DNA of 25,144 nucleotides from CAYOOT01 sp964405665 (GCA_964405665.1 CAYOOT010000039.1:1-25144); one strand, 5' to 3'. Counted from the first letter of the stretch, positions 7,756 to 16,115 are shown. Notes: generated from the letters alone by a model not told the origin. Numbers and translations are program-made.

Positions 7756-8268
7756 TTAATACCTCGGATAAATTGAACTTCCGCTAGCTGGCCCTCGGGG
7801 ATATTTTTGGTATCCGCCTGTTGGTGCTGGATATCCAGTACTAATGCCTTGTTTGACAGGAGGATTTGCTCCCTGACAGTTAGCAACGCAAACTGTTTGG
7901 GCATCGACTCTTCCCCCGCAGGATTGATAACAATATCGAAATTGTGAATCACAACGCTCTTCATCTGCCGAGCAGGAACTCTCACTGCACTCATTCCATT
8001 TTGGCTCACGATCATAGCGATAACGAATATCGTCACGACAGCGCTCATAGTCGTAAGTAGATCTCCTTTCACAATCTTGATTACGATAATGCTCTAGTTC
8101 TTGGCATTGTGAACGGGAATTTTCACATTGAAAAATACAAGCTCTTCCCTCTGATGATTCGGGAGGAAAATATGAATATTGCGTATCATAGATCGGTCCG
8201 CAAGAAATAAGAAAACCTGGAAATAAGAAAATTACTAAAAGTTTAATCGCTTTCACTTTATTTTTCAT
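7756..8268 (-). CDS. Cysteine-rich lipoprotein of unknown function
   Basis: The 170-residue product has a type II signal peptide (KLLVIFLFPGFLISC, lipid-attachment Cys23). Twelve further cysteines follow at 44, 48, 55, 66, 77, 94, 99, 106, 113, 117, 127 and 131. Spacings of 4, 7 and 11 dominate, as expected if cysteines line one face of helices and pair in disulfides. The region 30-115 is rich in Tyr, Arg, Glu and Asp. The tail (132-170) is Pro/Gly/Tyr-rich and probably disordered. The ATG overlaps the end of nadC by 11 bp. An alternative frame over the same bases lacks a signal peptide and was not chosen. No family is recognised. The sequence indicates a lipoprotein exposed to an oxidising compartment. 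Confidence 0.8.
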   Translation of the reverse strand: MKNKVKAIKLLVIFLFPGFLISCGPIYDTQYSYFPPESSEGRACIFQCENSRSQCQELEHYRNQDCERRSTYDYERCRDDIRYRYDREPKWNECSESSCSADEERCDSQFRYCYQSCGGRVDAQTVCVANCQGANPPVKQGISTGYPAPTGGYQKYPRGPASGSSIYPRY

Positions 8269-9109
8269 AACGTAAAGATATATCTACAGCTTTAACTGAA
8301 TGGGTAATCATTCCCAAAGAAATAAAATCCACACCAGTTTCAGCAAAGTTAATAATGTTATCTCTCTGAATATTGCCGGAAGCTTCGGTTTTAATCTTAG
8401 CTTGCAAAGAAGCTTTATGCAAAAATAAAATTCCTTCTTTAATTTGCCCAGGGGTCATATTATCAAACATTATTATATCGGGCAGCTCTTGCAAAGCAAG
8501 TTTAAATTCTTCAAGGTTTCTCACTTCAACTTCAATCTTTAAATCCCGAGGATTATTTTTTTTGGCCAATTTAATTGCCTTTTGAATATCCCATCCTAAG
8601 GCATCAATGTGATTATTTTTGATCAGGAATTGATCGTATAAACCGATGCGATGATTAAAGCCTCCACCGACTTTTACGGCATATTTTTCCAGCTCTCTCC
8701 AGCCAGGAGTAGTTTTTCTTGTATCTAGGATTTTGGCCGGAGTATGTTTAATTAAATTAGCAAGTTCAGAAGTTTTTGTTGCAATCCCCGATAATCTTTG
8801 AAGGAAATTCAAAACTAAACGTTCGGCTTTTAAAATTGAGGCAAAATTTCCTTTTACCTTGGCAATAATTTCACCGGAACTTATTTTTTTCCCTTCTTCG
8901 TTAATCACCTGATAATCAAGAGTCTCATCAAATTTTTTAAAAACTGTTTTTGCAACTTCATGCCCACAAACTAAAAGCTCTTCCTTGGCAATAATATTTG
9001 CCTTAGCTTGCAAAGCAGGGTCAATCAACGCTTCCGTCGTGACATCACCCGAACCTAAATCTTCTCTGATTGCTTCTTCAATTAAAGTTAAAGTAATTTT
9101 ACTAAACAT
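8258..9109 (-). CDS. nadC: Nicotinate-nucleotide pyrophosphorylase (quinolinate phosphoribosyltransferase)
   Basis: A 283-residue NAD biosynthesis enzyme that converts quinolinate and PRPP to nicotinate mononucleotide, CO2 and pyrophosphate. Motifs are EDLGSGDVTTEAL near the N-terminus, LNFLQRLSGIAT, DTRKTTPGWRELEKYAV with the substrate-binding Arg/Lys, GGGFNHRIGLYDQFLIKNNH, IEVEVRNLEE, IMFDNM and EASGNI. The start is placed at the ATG at 9107-9109, which overlaps the last codons of valS by 8 bp. Upstream codons in this frame run through valS and do not look like NadC. The length matches the family. Its product feeds NAD synthesis, whose intermediate NaAD is the LarB substrate; the link to larB is a metabolic inference only. 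Confidence 0.95.
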   Translation of the reverse strand: MFSKITLTLIEEAIREDLGSGDVTTEALIDPALQAKANIIAKEELLVCGHEVAKTVFKKFDETLDYQVINEEGKKISSGEIIAKVKGNFASILKAERLVLNFLQRLSGIATKTSELANLIKHTPAKILDTRKTTPGWRELEKYAVKVGGGFNHRIGLYDQFLIKNNHIDALGWDIQKAIKLAKKNNPRDLKIEVEVRNLEEFKLALQELPDIIMFDNMTPGQIKEGILFLHKASLQAKIKTEASGNIQRDNIINFAETGVDFISLGMITHSVKAVDISLRYEK

Positions 9110-11732
9110 TATTTGTTTCTTCAGGAACAAATTCCAACAATACATCCAAAGAAGTTTGATTGCCTTCTTTATAGATAATGGCATTGGGAATTGTTTTTGC
9201 TGCTTTTTCTAAATCAAATTCTACGAGTTTTGCCACTTGCATTTGTTGATCGCTGCCGGAAATTTCTAAATGTTTTACGGCAGTCTTTAAACTTTTCTGT
9301 GCTTGGGATTTGGCAAAACGAATTTTAGCAATGATTTCCGAGGCCACAGCATAACTTTGCTTATCTTGAGGAGCACTTACCGCCTGAACTTCTAGAATAT
9401 TGGGCCAGTGATAGGTATGAATTGATTTCTGCAAAGAACTGTCCTGATAATACCAAGACCAAACTTCTTCTGTGACATAAGGAAGAAAAGGAGCAAAAAG
9501 TCTTAAAAAAGTTTTTAAAGTCCATTCTAAAGTACTAACAGCAGAAATTCTACCAGCCGCCTTTTCATCATAAGCTCTGCCTTTTACTAGCTCCACATAG
9601 TTATCACAAAATGTCCAAAAGAAATTTTCAGTATTTTGTAAAGCAGAAGCATAATCAAATTCTTCAAAAGCCAAAGTGGCCGATTTAATCAATCCGCGCA
9701 TTTCTTCAATGATTGCTTTATCCAGTTCCTCGGTAACTTGAGAAAGATCTGTGGTTCCTCCGGAATTCTTAAATTCGAATACCTGCATGAGAACAAATTT
9801 ACTGGCGTTAAAAAGTTTTGTTACTAATTTTTTCCCATTAATAAAAACTTTTTCATCAAAAGCAGTATCTACTCCTAAACGAGCGCGGGCCGCCCAATAA
9901 CGAGCCCCATCAGCGGAATATTGTTCCAATAAATGATGAGGAGTAACAGTATTGCCCTTGGACTTACTCATCTTCTTGCGATCCGGATCCAAAATCCAAC
10001 CGGAAATAATCACATTCTTCCAGGGAATTTCCTTTTCATGCATCCAAGCCTTGGCGATTGTATAAAATGCCCAGGTACGAATAATTTCATGGGACTGGGG
10101 TCGAATATCCATCGGAAAAAGTTTTTGATGCCTTTTTTTATCCAAAGACCATTTTGATGAAATTTGCGGAGTAAGAGAAGAAGTGGCCCAAGTATCCATC
10201 ACATCTCTGTCTTCAGTAAATCCTGCCGGCTGATGACGCTGATTTGCTTGATAGCCTTTTGGAACATCTTTAAAAGGATCGGCTGGCAATTGAGATTCTT
10301 CAGCAAATATTGGCTTGCTGTAATCAACTAGACCATCATTATCCAATGGATACCATACTGGAAAAGGCACGCCAAAAAAACGTTGACGACTAATGCACCA
10401 ATCATGTTTTAAACCATCAACCCAATTGGTATAACGAGATTTCATGTGTGGAGGAAACCAATTGATTTTTTCTCCTTGAGCAACAAGTTCTTCTTTGTAT
10501 TCCATCAATTTAACAAACCATTGTCTGGTAGTGATGTATTCCAAAGGCTTATCGCCTTTTTCATAGAACTTAACTGGATGCTCTACTTGTTTTAATGCTC
10601 CAACCAAAGCAATGCTATCACCATGAGCAGAAGATCCTTCTTCCGACAAAAGTCCGGCAATAATTTTTCTCGCTTGTGAAGTATATTTACCAAGAAACTG
10701 CGAGTAATTTTTTTCTGCCAATTCCGGTTTTAAGGAAGCAAAAGCCCCTTCTTTAAAATCAAGAGCGATAAATTTGCCGTCTTTGCCTAAAGCCATTTTA
10801 ATAGGCAAACCGGATGTTTTCCACCAATCAACATCGGCAATATCACCAAAAGTTGATGTCATCATAATTCCACTTCCTTTTTCAGGGTCAGCATGAACTG
10901 ATGGAATAATTGGAACTTTTGCAAAAAATAGAGGAGTAATCGCGTATTTTCCGAAAAGATGTTGATAACGCTTATCTTCAGGATGTGCTACCACTGCAAT
11001 ACAGGAAACTATTAATTCAGGACGTGTTGTAGAAATAATAAAATCTCCGCCTTCGGCAATACCAAATTTCACATCATGATAAGCACCGGCCATTGTTCTT
11101 TCTTCTAAATCAGCTTGAGCCAAAGCGGACTTAAAAGTGACGTCCCACATTGTGGGAGCTTCAGAATTGTAAACTAAATCTTTTTTAACCAAATCTAGAA
11201 AAGAGAGCTGTGAAATTTTTCTACAGTGTTCATCAATTGTGGCATATTGTTCCTTCCAATCAACTGAAAGAGCAAGATTGCGCCAAAGTTCTTCAAACGC
11301 TTTCTCGTCTTCTCCGGTTACCAAAGCGCAAGCTTCAATAAAGTTTTGCCGAGAAATTTCTTCTTGCTTAGAATCTGCAGTTCGTCCTGCTGCGGTCCAA
11401 TCTTTTTTATAAGGTAGTTCCGGATTACAAAGAATAGCCAATTTATTTTGGACTCTTCTTTCAGTAGCAAGACCGTTATCATCCCAACCCATGGGATACA
11501 TAATATTTTTTCCTTTCATCCGTTGATAACGGACTATTAAATCAGTATGGGTGTAGCTAAAAACATGTCCCACATGCAAAGAACCGGAAACGGTTGGCGG
11601 GGGAGTATCTACGATAAAAGTATTTTTTCGATCGATATCGGGATTCCAACGATGTAAGTTGCAATCTTCCCAATATTTGGCCCATTTATTTTCAATTTCT
11701 TTGTATTCGTAATTTTTTGGAAGTTCTTTCAT
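9102..11732 (-). CDS. valS: Valyl-tRNA synthetase, archaeal/rickettsial-like type
   Basis: An 876-residue class I aminoacyl-tRNA synthetase that charges tRNA-Val. The HIGH-type motif is HVGH (53-56) in PPTVSGSLHVGH. The editing (CP1) domain includes TTRPEL (235-240), HADPEKGSGIMM and FGDIADVDWW. The catalytic core continues with WCISRQRFFGVPFPVW and DTWATSS, and KMSKSKGN lies at 587-594. An anticodon-binding helical domain follows (about 640-800). The opening PKNYEYKEIENKWAKYW, the GSGIMM wording and MDIRPQSHEIIRTWAFYTI resemble the type shared by archaea, rickettsiae and some other bacteria rather than E. coli ValS. The long C-terminal coiled coil of E. coli ValS is not evident. The gene overlaps nadC. 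The function is certain; the subtype is judged by eye. Confidence 0.95.
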   Translation of the reverse strand: MKELPKNYEYKEIENKWAKYWEDCNLHRWNPDIDRKNTFIVDTPPPTVSGSLHVGHVFSYTHTDLIVRYQRMKGKNIMYPMGWDDNGLATERRVQNKLAILCNPELPYKKDWTAAGRTADSKQEEISRQNFIEACALVTGEDEKAFEELWRNLALSVDWKEQYATIDEHCRKISQLSFLDLVKKDLVYNSEAPTMWDVTFKSALAQADLEERTMAGAYHDVKFGIAEGGDFIISTTRPELIVSCIAVVAHPEDKRYQHLFGKYAITPLFFAKVPIIPSVHADPEKGSGIMMTSTFGDIADVDWWKTSGLPIKMALGKDGKFIALDFKEGAFASLKPELAEKNYSQFLGKYTSQARKIIAGLLSEEGSSAHGDSIALVGALKQVEHPVKFYEKGDKPLEYITTRQWFVKLMEYKEELVAQGEKINWFPPHMKSRYTNWVDGLKHDWCISRQRFFGVPFPVWYPLDNDGLVDYSKPIFAEESQLPADPFKDVPKGYQANQRHQPAGFTEDRDVMDTWATSSLTPQISSKWSLDKKRHQKLFPMDIRPQSHEIIRTWAFYTIAKAWMHEKEIPWKNVIISGWILDPDRKKMSKSKGNTVTPHHLLEQYSADGARYWAARARLGVDTAFDEKVFINGKKLVTKLFNASKFVLMQVFEFKNSGGTTDLSQVTEELDKAIIEEMRGLIKSATLAFEEFDYASALQNTENFFWTFCDNYVELVKGRAYDEKAAGRISAVSTLEWTLKTFLRLFAPFLPYVTEEVWSWYYQDSSLQKSIHTYHWPNILEVQAVSAPQDKQSYAVASEIIAKIRFAKSQAQKSLKTAVKHLEISGSDQQMQVAKLVEFDLEKAAKTIPNAIIYKEGNQTSLDVLLEFVPEETNNV

Positions 11733-11790
11733 AGGTTTTTTCTTCTATCATTCCCTATGAATTTTGCAAGATTGTCTTTATTATAAATTG

Positions 11791-11856
11791 ATTTAAACGC
11801 AGAGCACCAGAGGGCTAAAAAAATTATAATCCTTCTCTGGTGCTCTGTGTTTAAAT
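11791..11856. repeat. Long inverted repeat upstream of valS
   Basis: Two 22-bp arms (11791-11812 and 11835-11856) are reverse complements with a single mismatch, separated by 22 bp of A/T-rich loop. The core of the arm is CAGAGCACCAGAG. It lies between the FHA gene and valS on a minus-strand path. It could form a strong terminator-like hairpin or be a small mobile (MITE/REP-like) element. No transposase is nearby. Confidence 0.75.
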
Positions 11857-11888
11857 TTCCCTTTGAACCACTACACAGGATTTCTTAG

Positions 11889-11903
11889 GAGCGAAGCAAT
11901 GAC
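11889..11903. repeat. Fragment of the GAGCGAAGC/GCAATGAC dispersed repeat
   Basis: GAGCGAAGCAATGAC repeats the wording of the element at 7667-7720 and sits about 16 bp downstream of the FHA gene stop. It is short and probably a remnant copy. Confidence 0.4.
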
Positions 11904-11919
11904 AATCTTACTTGAAAAA

Positions 11920-12900
11920 CTAAGTCACAAGAATTTTAATTAGAATAACTACAGCCAATAAACTAATTGTCAAAACCATTAAACCAAAATGTACATATTT
12001 TTGCTCAACTTCGGGATCTGATATTCCTTCTTCCCCATATGATCCGGCAGACATTCTTTGGGAAACACCAAATTGCCCCACTCCCAACATCAGATCGGAA
12101 CTTTTCATTGTTACGGTATCTTTAACAGAAGATTCTTCCTTAGTTGAGGTAAACACAAATCTACTTTGTTGATTGGCAGAAGATTTTCCGGAAGTATCTT
12201 GCCAATCCTCTAGAAATTTTTTCTGTAAAAACGGTTCGTTCTTTTTTTCTTCCGCCAGAGGACTTTTTAGTCCAATTAAGTTAACTATCAGCCGATAATT
12301 ATTCACAACAATTTCATCTTTATCCAATAAATAAGGTTTTGTTGAACCAATCGCGTGTCCGTTAAGCTCTACTGTAACTTGTGGCTCAACACTGGTCATC
12401 CTTAAACTCATATCACTGCTGCTAAATTCAAATTCTAAAGCAATAGTACCCGGAGTTAAATTATCCAAAACAAAATCAGCACCCTTCCCTCCAAGAGTAA
12501 ATTTAGAATTTGTAGAATTAAAATTAAACTCACTTTGAAAACCGGAATCCAAAAATACGAGTAAACTTCCCGTATCAGCAGAAACAACTTTTGGTTTTAT
12601 TTCTGTATAGAGAATAGGAAATGTTGCTAAATGAATAATGTCGCCACTTCGCAAAATTCTTATTTGTTCCGGAGAGATTTTTTCTCCATTTATCGCAGAA
12701 CCATTGGTACTGTTAAGATCCCGAAAAAACCAATATCCGGCAACTTCAAAAATGTTTCCATGCACACGCGAAATAGCGGTCTCATCAATGACCACTGAAT
12801 TCTCGGAATCCCGTCCCAATAATAAATCACCGGCATTAACACTGATAATTTCAATCGGTGTTTGTTGAGCAATATTTTCTAGTTTCATTAATGTTGTCAT
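11920..12900 (-). CDS. Tail-anchored FHA-domain protein of the T3SS block
   Basis: A 326-residue protein. Residues 15-100 form a canonical FHA domain with GRDSE (29-33), SRVH (44-47), DLNSTNG (61-67) and the following NG, so phosphothreonine binding is plausible. Residues 112-210 look like a second, degenerate FHA fold (FTLGGKGADFVLDN, LDKDEIVVNNYRLIV) without the SxxH pair. A Ser/Thr-rich linker (about 225-300) leads to one C-terminal transmembrane helix (about 305-324) with only a few residues beyond it, so the protein should be tail-anchored with both FHA domains in the cytoplasm. T3SS SctD proteins also carry a cytoplasmic FHA domain before one membrane helix but then have a large periplasmic part, which is missing here. 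The location after the split sctU suggests a T3SS-linked role; that is an inference. Confidence 0.8.
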   Translation of the reverse strand: MTTLMKLENIAQQTPIEIISVNAGDLLLGRDSENSVVIDETAISRVHGNIFEVAGYWFFRDLNSTNGSAINGEKISPEQIRILRSGDIIHLATFPILYTEIKPKVVSADTGSLLVFLDSGFQSEFNFNSTNSKFTLGGKGADFVLDNLTPGTIALEFEFSSSDMSLRMTSVEPQVTVELNGHAIGSTKPYLLDKDEIVVNNYRLIVNLIGLKSPLAEEKKNEPFLQKKFLEDWQDTSGKSSANQQSRFVFTSTKEESSVKDTVTMKSSDLMLGVGQFGVSQRMSAGSYGEEGISDPEVEQKYVHFGLMVLTISLLAVVILIKILVT

Positions 12901-13033
12901 TTTTAATTACCTTTGGTCTGCGCTTACTTATTAGACTCTTTAAAAAAGTAAAGGATTTTTTTAGGACCAGCGGGATTTTACAAGAAGATATCTTATTTAC
13001 AAAAGAGGGAAACTGCATAAATGTGGCATGAAA

Positions 13034-13285
13034 TTACTCTTGTATCGTGGTCGATTTAATAATTAAATCGGCAATTTCCCCATAAAAATCTGGAGGAAGC
13101 TCATTAATTACTCCTAAAGTAAACAATTTTTCTGCAAGTTGATCATTTTCTTCCACCGGAATTCCGTATCTTAAAGCAATTCTTTTCATTAATATTGCAA
13201 TTTCCTTGATTCCACTTGCGCCTAATACTGGGGTATTCATTTTTTCCGGTTCGTAGTCTATTGCGATTGCTAAATTGGTTTTCAT
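13034..13285 (-). CDS. Free-standing SctU/FlhB cytoplasmic domain (FlhX-like)
   Basis: An 83-residue protein that aligns by eye over its length with the part of FlhB/SctU downstream of the NPTH autocleavage site. TNLAIAIDYEPEKMNTP matches the family THYAVALKY-plus-KM stretch, GIPVEENDQLAEKL matches the IPIVENPPLARAL region, and ELPPDFYGEIADLI matches the EIPEELYQAVAEVL end. The first residues MKT fall where N-P-T would be, so Met1 sits at the cleavage asparagine. An in-frame stop lies five codons upstream, so it is not a fragment of a longer ORF. Free-standing homologues (FlhX/YlqH type) are known in other bacteria alongside complete FlhB. Here the neighbouring sctU lacks exactly this domain, so it probably supplies the substrate-specificity switch in trans. 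The start is ATG at 13283-13285, 85 bp after the kinase gene. Confidence 0.82.
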   Translation of the reverse strand: MKTNLAIAIDYEPEKMNTPVLGASGIKEIAILMKRIALRYGIPVEENDQLAEKLFTLGVINELPPDFYGEIADLIIKSTTIQE

Positions 13286-13340
13286 AGAATTAAGTATTTA
13301 ACTGTTTACCATTATCAAGAAATTTGATGGAGGGCCCTTT

Positions 13341-13370
13341 ATCAGAAATCAGAAATCAGAAATCAGAAAT
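13341..13370. repeat. ATCAGAA heptamer tandem repeat
   Basis: Four perfect head-to-tail copies of ATCAGAA plus two bases end directly at the stop codon of the sensor kinase gene. The array fills part of the 85-bp gap before the SctU C-terminal-domain gene. It is a short simple-sequence repeat that could vary in copy number. Confidence 0.85.
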
Positions 13371-16115
13371 TTACACCTCAATACTAACTTCCCCTTTCTC
13401 CTTAACTTCTCTTTTTTCCTTTCCTAACTCTCCACCCACACCCTCTTCAATCGGCAAATAAATCGTAAACACCGAACCTTGTCCCACTCTGCTATCGACA
13501 ACTAATCTTCCACCATTTTTTCGAGCAAGAGCATAAGCTGTAGCTAAACCTAAGCCGGCACCACTGACACTTAATCCAGAACCCGGATCGACGTTTTTTG
13601 TGGTGAAAAAAGGCTCAAAGCAACGTTTTTTTGTTTCATCATCCATTCCTACACCGCGATCGCGTACTCCCACTCTAATATAATTACCAAGCGGAACTTC
13701 AAAATGAATCAGCTCTTGTTCTGTAGGAAGCGTATCAGAAAAAATCTGGATTAAACCTCCTTTTTCTTTCATCGAATCTGCGGCATTGGCAATTAGAATA
13801 TTCATAATCCGGATAAACTGCCGAGGATCGATTACTGTTCTTGGTAACTCAGTTTTCAAGCTAAGTTTAATTTGTTGATTAGCTCCAATTAAGCCGTTCC
13901 AACTTTTTAGCTCACTATTAATAATATCGTTGATTTGGCAAGTTTGTGTTTGTGGTGTATCGATATTAGCAAAACTCAGTAATTGTCTTACTAAACCAGC
14001 ACCCTTCATTGCCGCTTCTGAGATAATTTTCGCCGCTTTTTCTACCTGTGCTTCATTGCTCTTTCCCATTTCCAATAAAGAAGCTTGTCCCAATACTGCT
14101 TGTAAGAGATTATTAAAGTTATGGGCAATTCCTGCGGCAAGCAACCCGATAGAACGCATTTTTTCGCCTTCATTAAGCCTGGATTCCAATCGTTTTGTTA
14201 AAATTAAAGTTGCTATTTCATTCGCCAAATTTGAAAGTAGTGCTAAATCTTCTTCTTCAAAACGGGCCTCTTGTGAACTAGGTTGCACTGCCAATACTCC
14301 AAGAATTTGTCCTCTAGAAACCAGCGGAGCAAGCACCAATGATTTTAAAGCAAAATGTGAAAAAAATCTTCTTAGTAAAATTGGACCCAATAATTTTTCC
14401 GGCTCATTGACCAGTAAAACTTTTTTTTCTTCAATTACTTGATTGATTGGATTTGCAGGATCGGTAATCTCCACATCAATTTCTACTAATTTCTTTTTCC
14501 ATCCAGGACCATAAGCAGCTTGCCCAATAATTCTTTTCGCTCCCCCATCAACTAAGCCCAGCCATAATCTTTTTAATCCCATCTCATCTCTAATAATGGC
14601 AAAAGCCTGAGTAAAAATATCTTCCAAAGGAGAAATAAAAGAAAGCTCATGACTGATTCTATAAAGTGCTGTTAAGTTTTTGGTATGCCGACGATAGGAA
14701 GCAAATAAAATCGCTTGTCTTGCTGCAAGAGCAATTTGACTGGCTGCTGCGGTAACCAACATCAAATCAGCCCCGTCGAATTTAGCAATCTCCGGATGAA
14801 ATATTCCAATAATTCCAAAAATTTCATCCTCCGCAACTATCGGCACGAATAAAGCAGAAGTGCAGTTTTCCACCGCAATACCTTTTGTTCGGGGATCATT
14901 TTTAAAATCTGTTACTACTAGTGCTTGGTTCTTTTGTGAAATCAGATTAAATAAATTACTATCCAAAAACATAGCAGCAAATTGTTCGGCAGTTCCCGGT
15001 GTAAAACCATTATGAGCAACCAAATTTAATTTTTGATTTTTAGAACTGCCATATAAAAAGCAAAAACCTGAGGCTGCTCCGGTCGCATCACAAATTGCTG
15101 ACAATCCGCGAGAAGCGATATTTCCCGGTTCTAAATAACCACGAATTGCACTGGATACCGCATATAAAGCTCTAACTTTTTTACTTTGAATTTCCAAAGC
15201 ATCTTGCGCTTGTTTTTTTGCCGTTATATCAATGGCAAAGCCGTCCCAGGCGATGATTGCTTGATTTTCATTTCGTACTGGAACCAATCTTGTAAGCAAA
15301 CAACGCTCAGTTAAAGTCAGCTGATTGATTACTCTGAATTCCACTTCAAAACTTACTCCTTGCAGTTGCATTTCTCGTGTAATTTTTTCCACTCGCGCAT
15401 AATCTTTGCGCTGTATCAAATCAAGCCAAGAGATAGTAGCCTGAGGCACTCGTTCTTCGGGAATAATTCCAAAAAAGTCCATCGCTTTTTTGCTGATAAA
15501 TTGTAAATTATTTTCCGGATCAACACTAAAAATAACTGCCTCAGAATTTTGTACAAGTCTTTTATAGAATTCTTCTTCTTTTTTTACTTCAGTTTTGATT
15601 TCTTGCTTGACTGGTGAATTTAGATTTTTAAAATGCTGATCAAGAATTGTATGAATATCTTCCAGTCTCTCTTCACCCAATAAATCGATTGCTTTAATAT
15701 CTTGAGTATAGAATAGACAAAGAGCGTATTGTTCATTATTGTTTAAATTAAAAAATATTGCTTCAACTGATTTTAAAGAAAGATTCCTGATTGCTTCTTT
15801 ATAATTCTTTAAATTATTATCTTTTTTTAAATCAGAAACTAAAATATTTTTATTTTTTAAATTGGCTTTTTGTCTGAGATGTTTTGATACTTCAATAAAA
15901 AAAGAATCCAAATTAGCGGCTACTTCGTCCAGCGACCAAATTATCGGCGCAAGAATTTCCTTGGTTTTTAGAGGAACAAGAACAAGGTACTTTACCGAAG
16001 AATTTTCACCAAGAACTTCAATCGCCCGAAGTAATATCTCATTAAGAGTATCCGCCCCCACTAATGTAAGTTTAAGCTTATATACTAAGTCGCCATTAAG
16101 TTTTGCTACAACCAT
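13371..16115 (-). CDS. Soluble multi-domain sensor histidine kinase (GAF-PAS-GAF-GAF-HisKA-HATPase)
   Basis: A 914-residue protein with no transmembrane segment, so a cytoplasmic sensor. Residues 1-165 look GAF-like. A PAS domain with a PAC-like end spans about 183-308 (AVIFSVDPENNLQFISKKAMDFFG). GAF domains follow at about 315-470 and 485-640 (ALFVPIVAEDEIFGIIGIF; SLVLAPLVSRGQILGVLAV). The dimerisation helix carries the phospho-acceptor His665 in GLLAAGIAHNFNNLLQ. The ATPase domain has the N-box NILIANAADSM (772-782), DRGVGM, FEPFFTTK and GAGLGLATAYAL. No receiver domain is attached and no response regulator adjoins it. It starts 36 bp after sctU-N and ends 85 bp before the SctU C-terminal-domain gene, on the same strand. 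A role in controlling secretion is suggested only by position. The signal sensed is not evident. Confidence 0.93.
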   Translation of the reverse strand: MVVAKLNGDLVYKLKLTLVGADTLNEILLRAIEVLGENSSVKYLVLVPLKTKEILAPIIWSLDEVAANLDSFFIEVSKHLRQKANLKNKNILVSDLKKDNNLKNYKEAIRNLSLKSVEAIFFNLNNNEQYALCLFYTQDIKAIDLLGEERLEDIHTILDQHFKNLNSPVKQEIKTEVKKEEEFYKRLVQNSEAVIFSVDPENNLQFISKKAMDFFGIIPEERVPQATISWLDLIQRKDYARVEKITREMQLQGVSFEVEFRVINQLTLTERCLLTRLVPVRNENQAIIAWDGFAIDITAKKQAQDALEIQSKKVRALYAVSSAIRGYLEPGNIASRGLSAICDATGAASGFCFLYGSSKNQKLNLVAHNGFTPGTAEQFAAMFLDSNLFNLISQKNQALVVTDFKNDPRTKGIAVENCTSALFVPIVAEDEIFGIIGIFHPEIAKFDGADLMLVTAAASQIALAARQAILFASYRRHTKNLTALYRISHELSFISPLEDIFTQAFAIIRDEMGLKRLWLGLVDGGAKRIIGQAAYGPGWKKKLVEIDVEITDPANPINQVIEEKKVLLVNEPEKLLGPILLRRFFSHFALKSLVLAPLVSRGQILGVLAVQPSSQEARFEEEDLALLSNLANEIATLILTKRLESRLNEGEKMRSIGLLAAGIAHNFNNLLQAVLGQASLLEMGKSNEAQVEKAAKIISEAAMKGAGLVRQLLSFANIDTPQTQTCQINDIINSELKSWNGLIGANQQIKLSLKTELPRTVIDPRQFIRIMNILIANAADSMKEKGGLIQIFSDTLPTEQELIHFEVPLGNYIRVGVRDRGVGMDDETKKRCFEPFFTTKNVDPGSGLSVSGAGLGLATAYALARKNGGRLVVDSRVGQGSVFTIYLPIEEGVGGELGKEKREVKEKGEVSIEV

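Noticed and set aside
7704..8072. Minus-strand reading frame of 122 codons overlapping the cysteine-rich lipoprotein gene
   Set aside because: It shares most of its bases with 7756-8268 but has no signal peptide or family resemblance. The lipoprotein frame has a lipobox, a coupled start and a cysteine pattern, and this one also runs into the GC-rich repeat.
13341..13370. Possible CRISPR-like array
   Set aside because: The unit is only 7 bp, has no spacers and no cas genes nearby. It is a simple tandem repeat.
13930..14442. Plus-strand frame of 170 codons within the sensor kinase
   Set aside because: It is antisense to clear GAF and HisKA coding sequence. Its open length follows from the codon use of the kinase.
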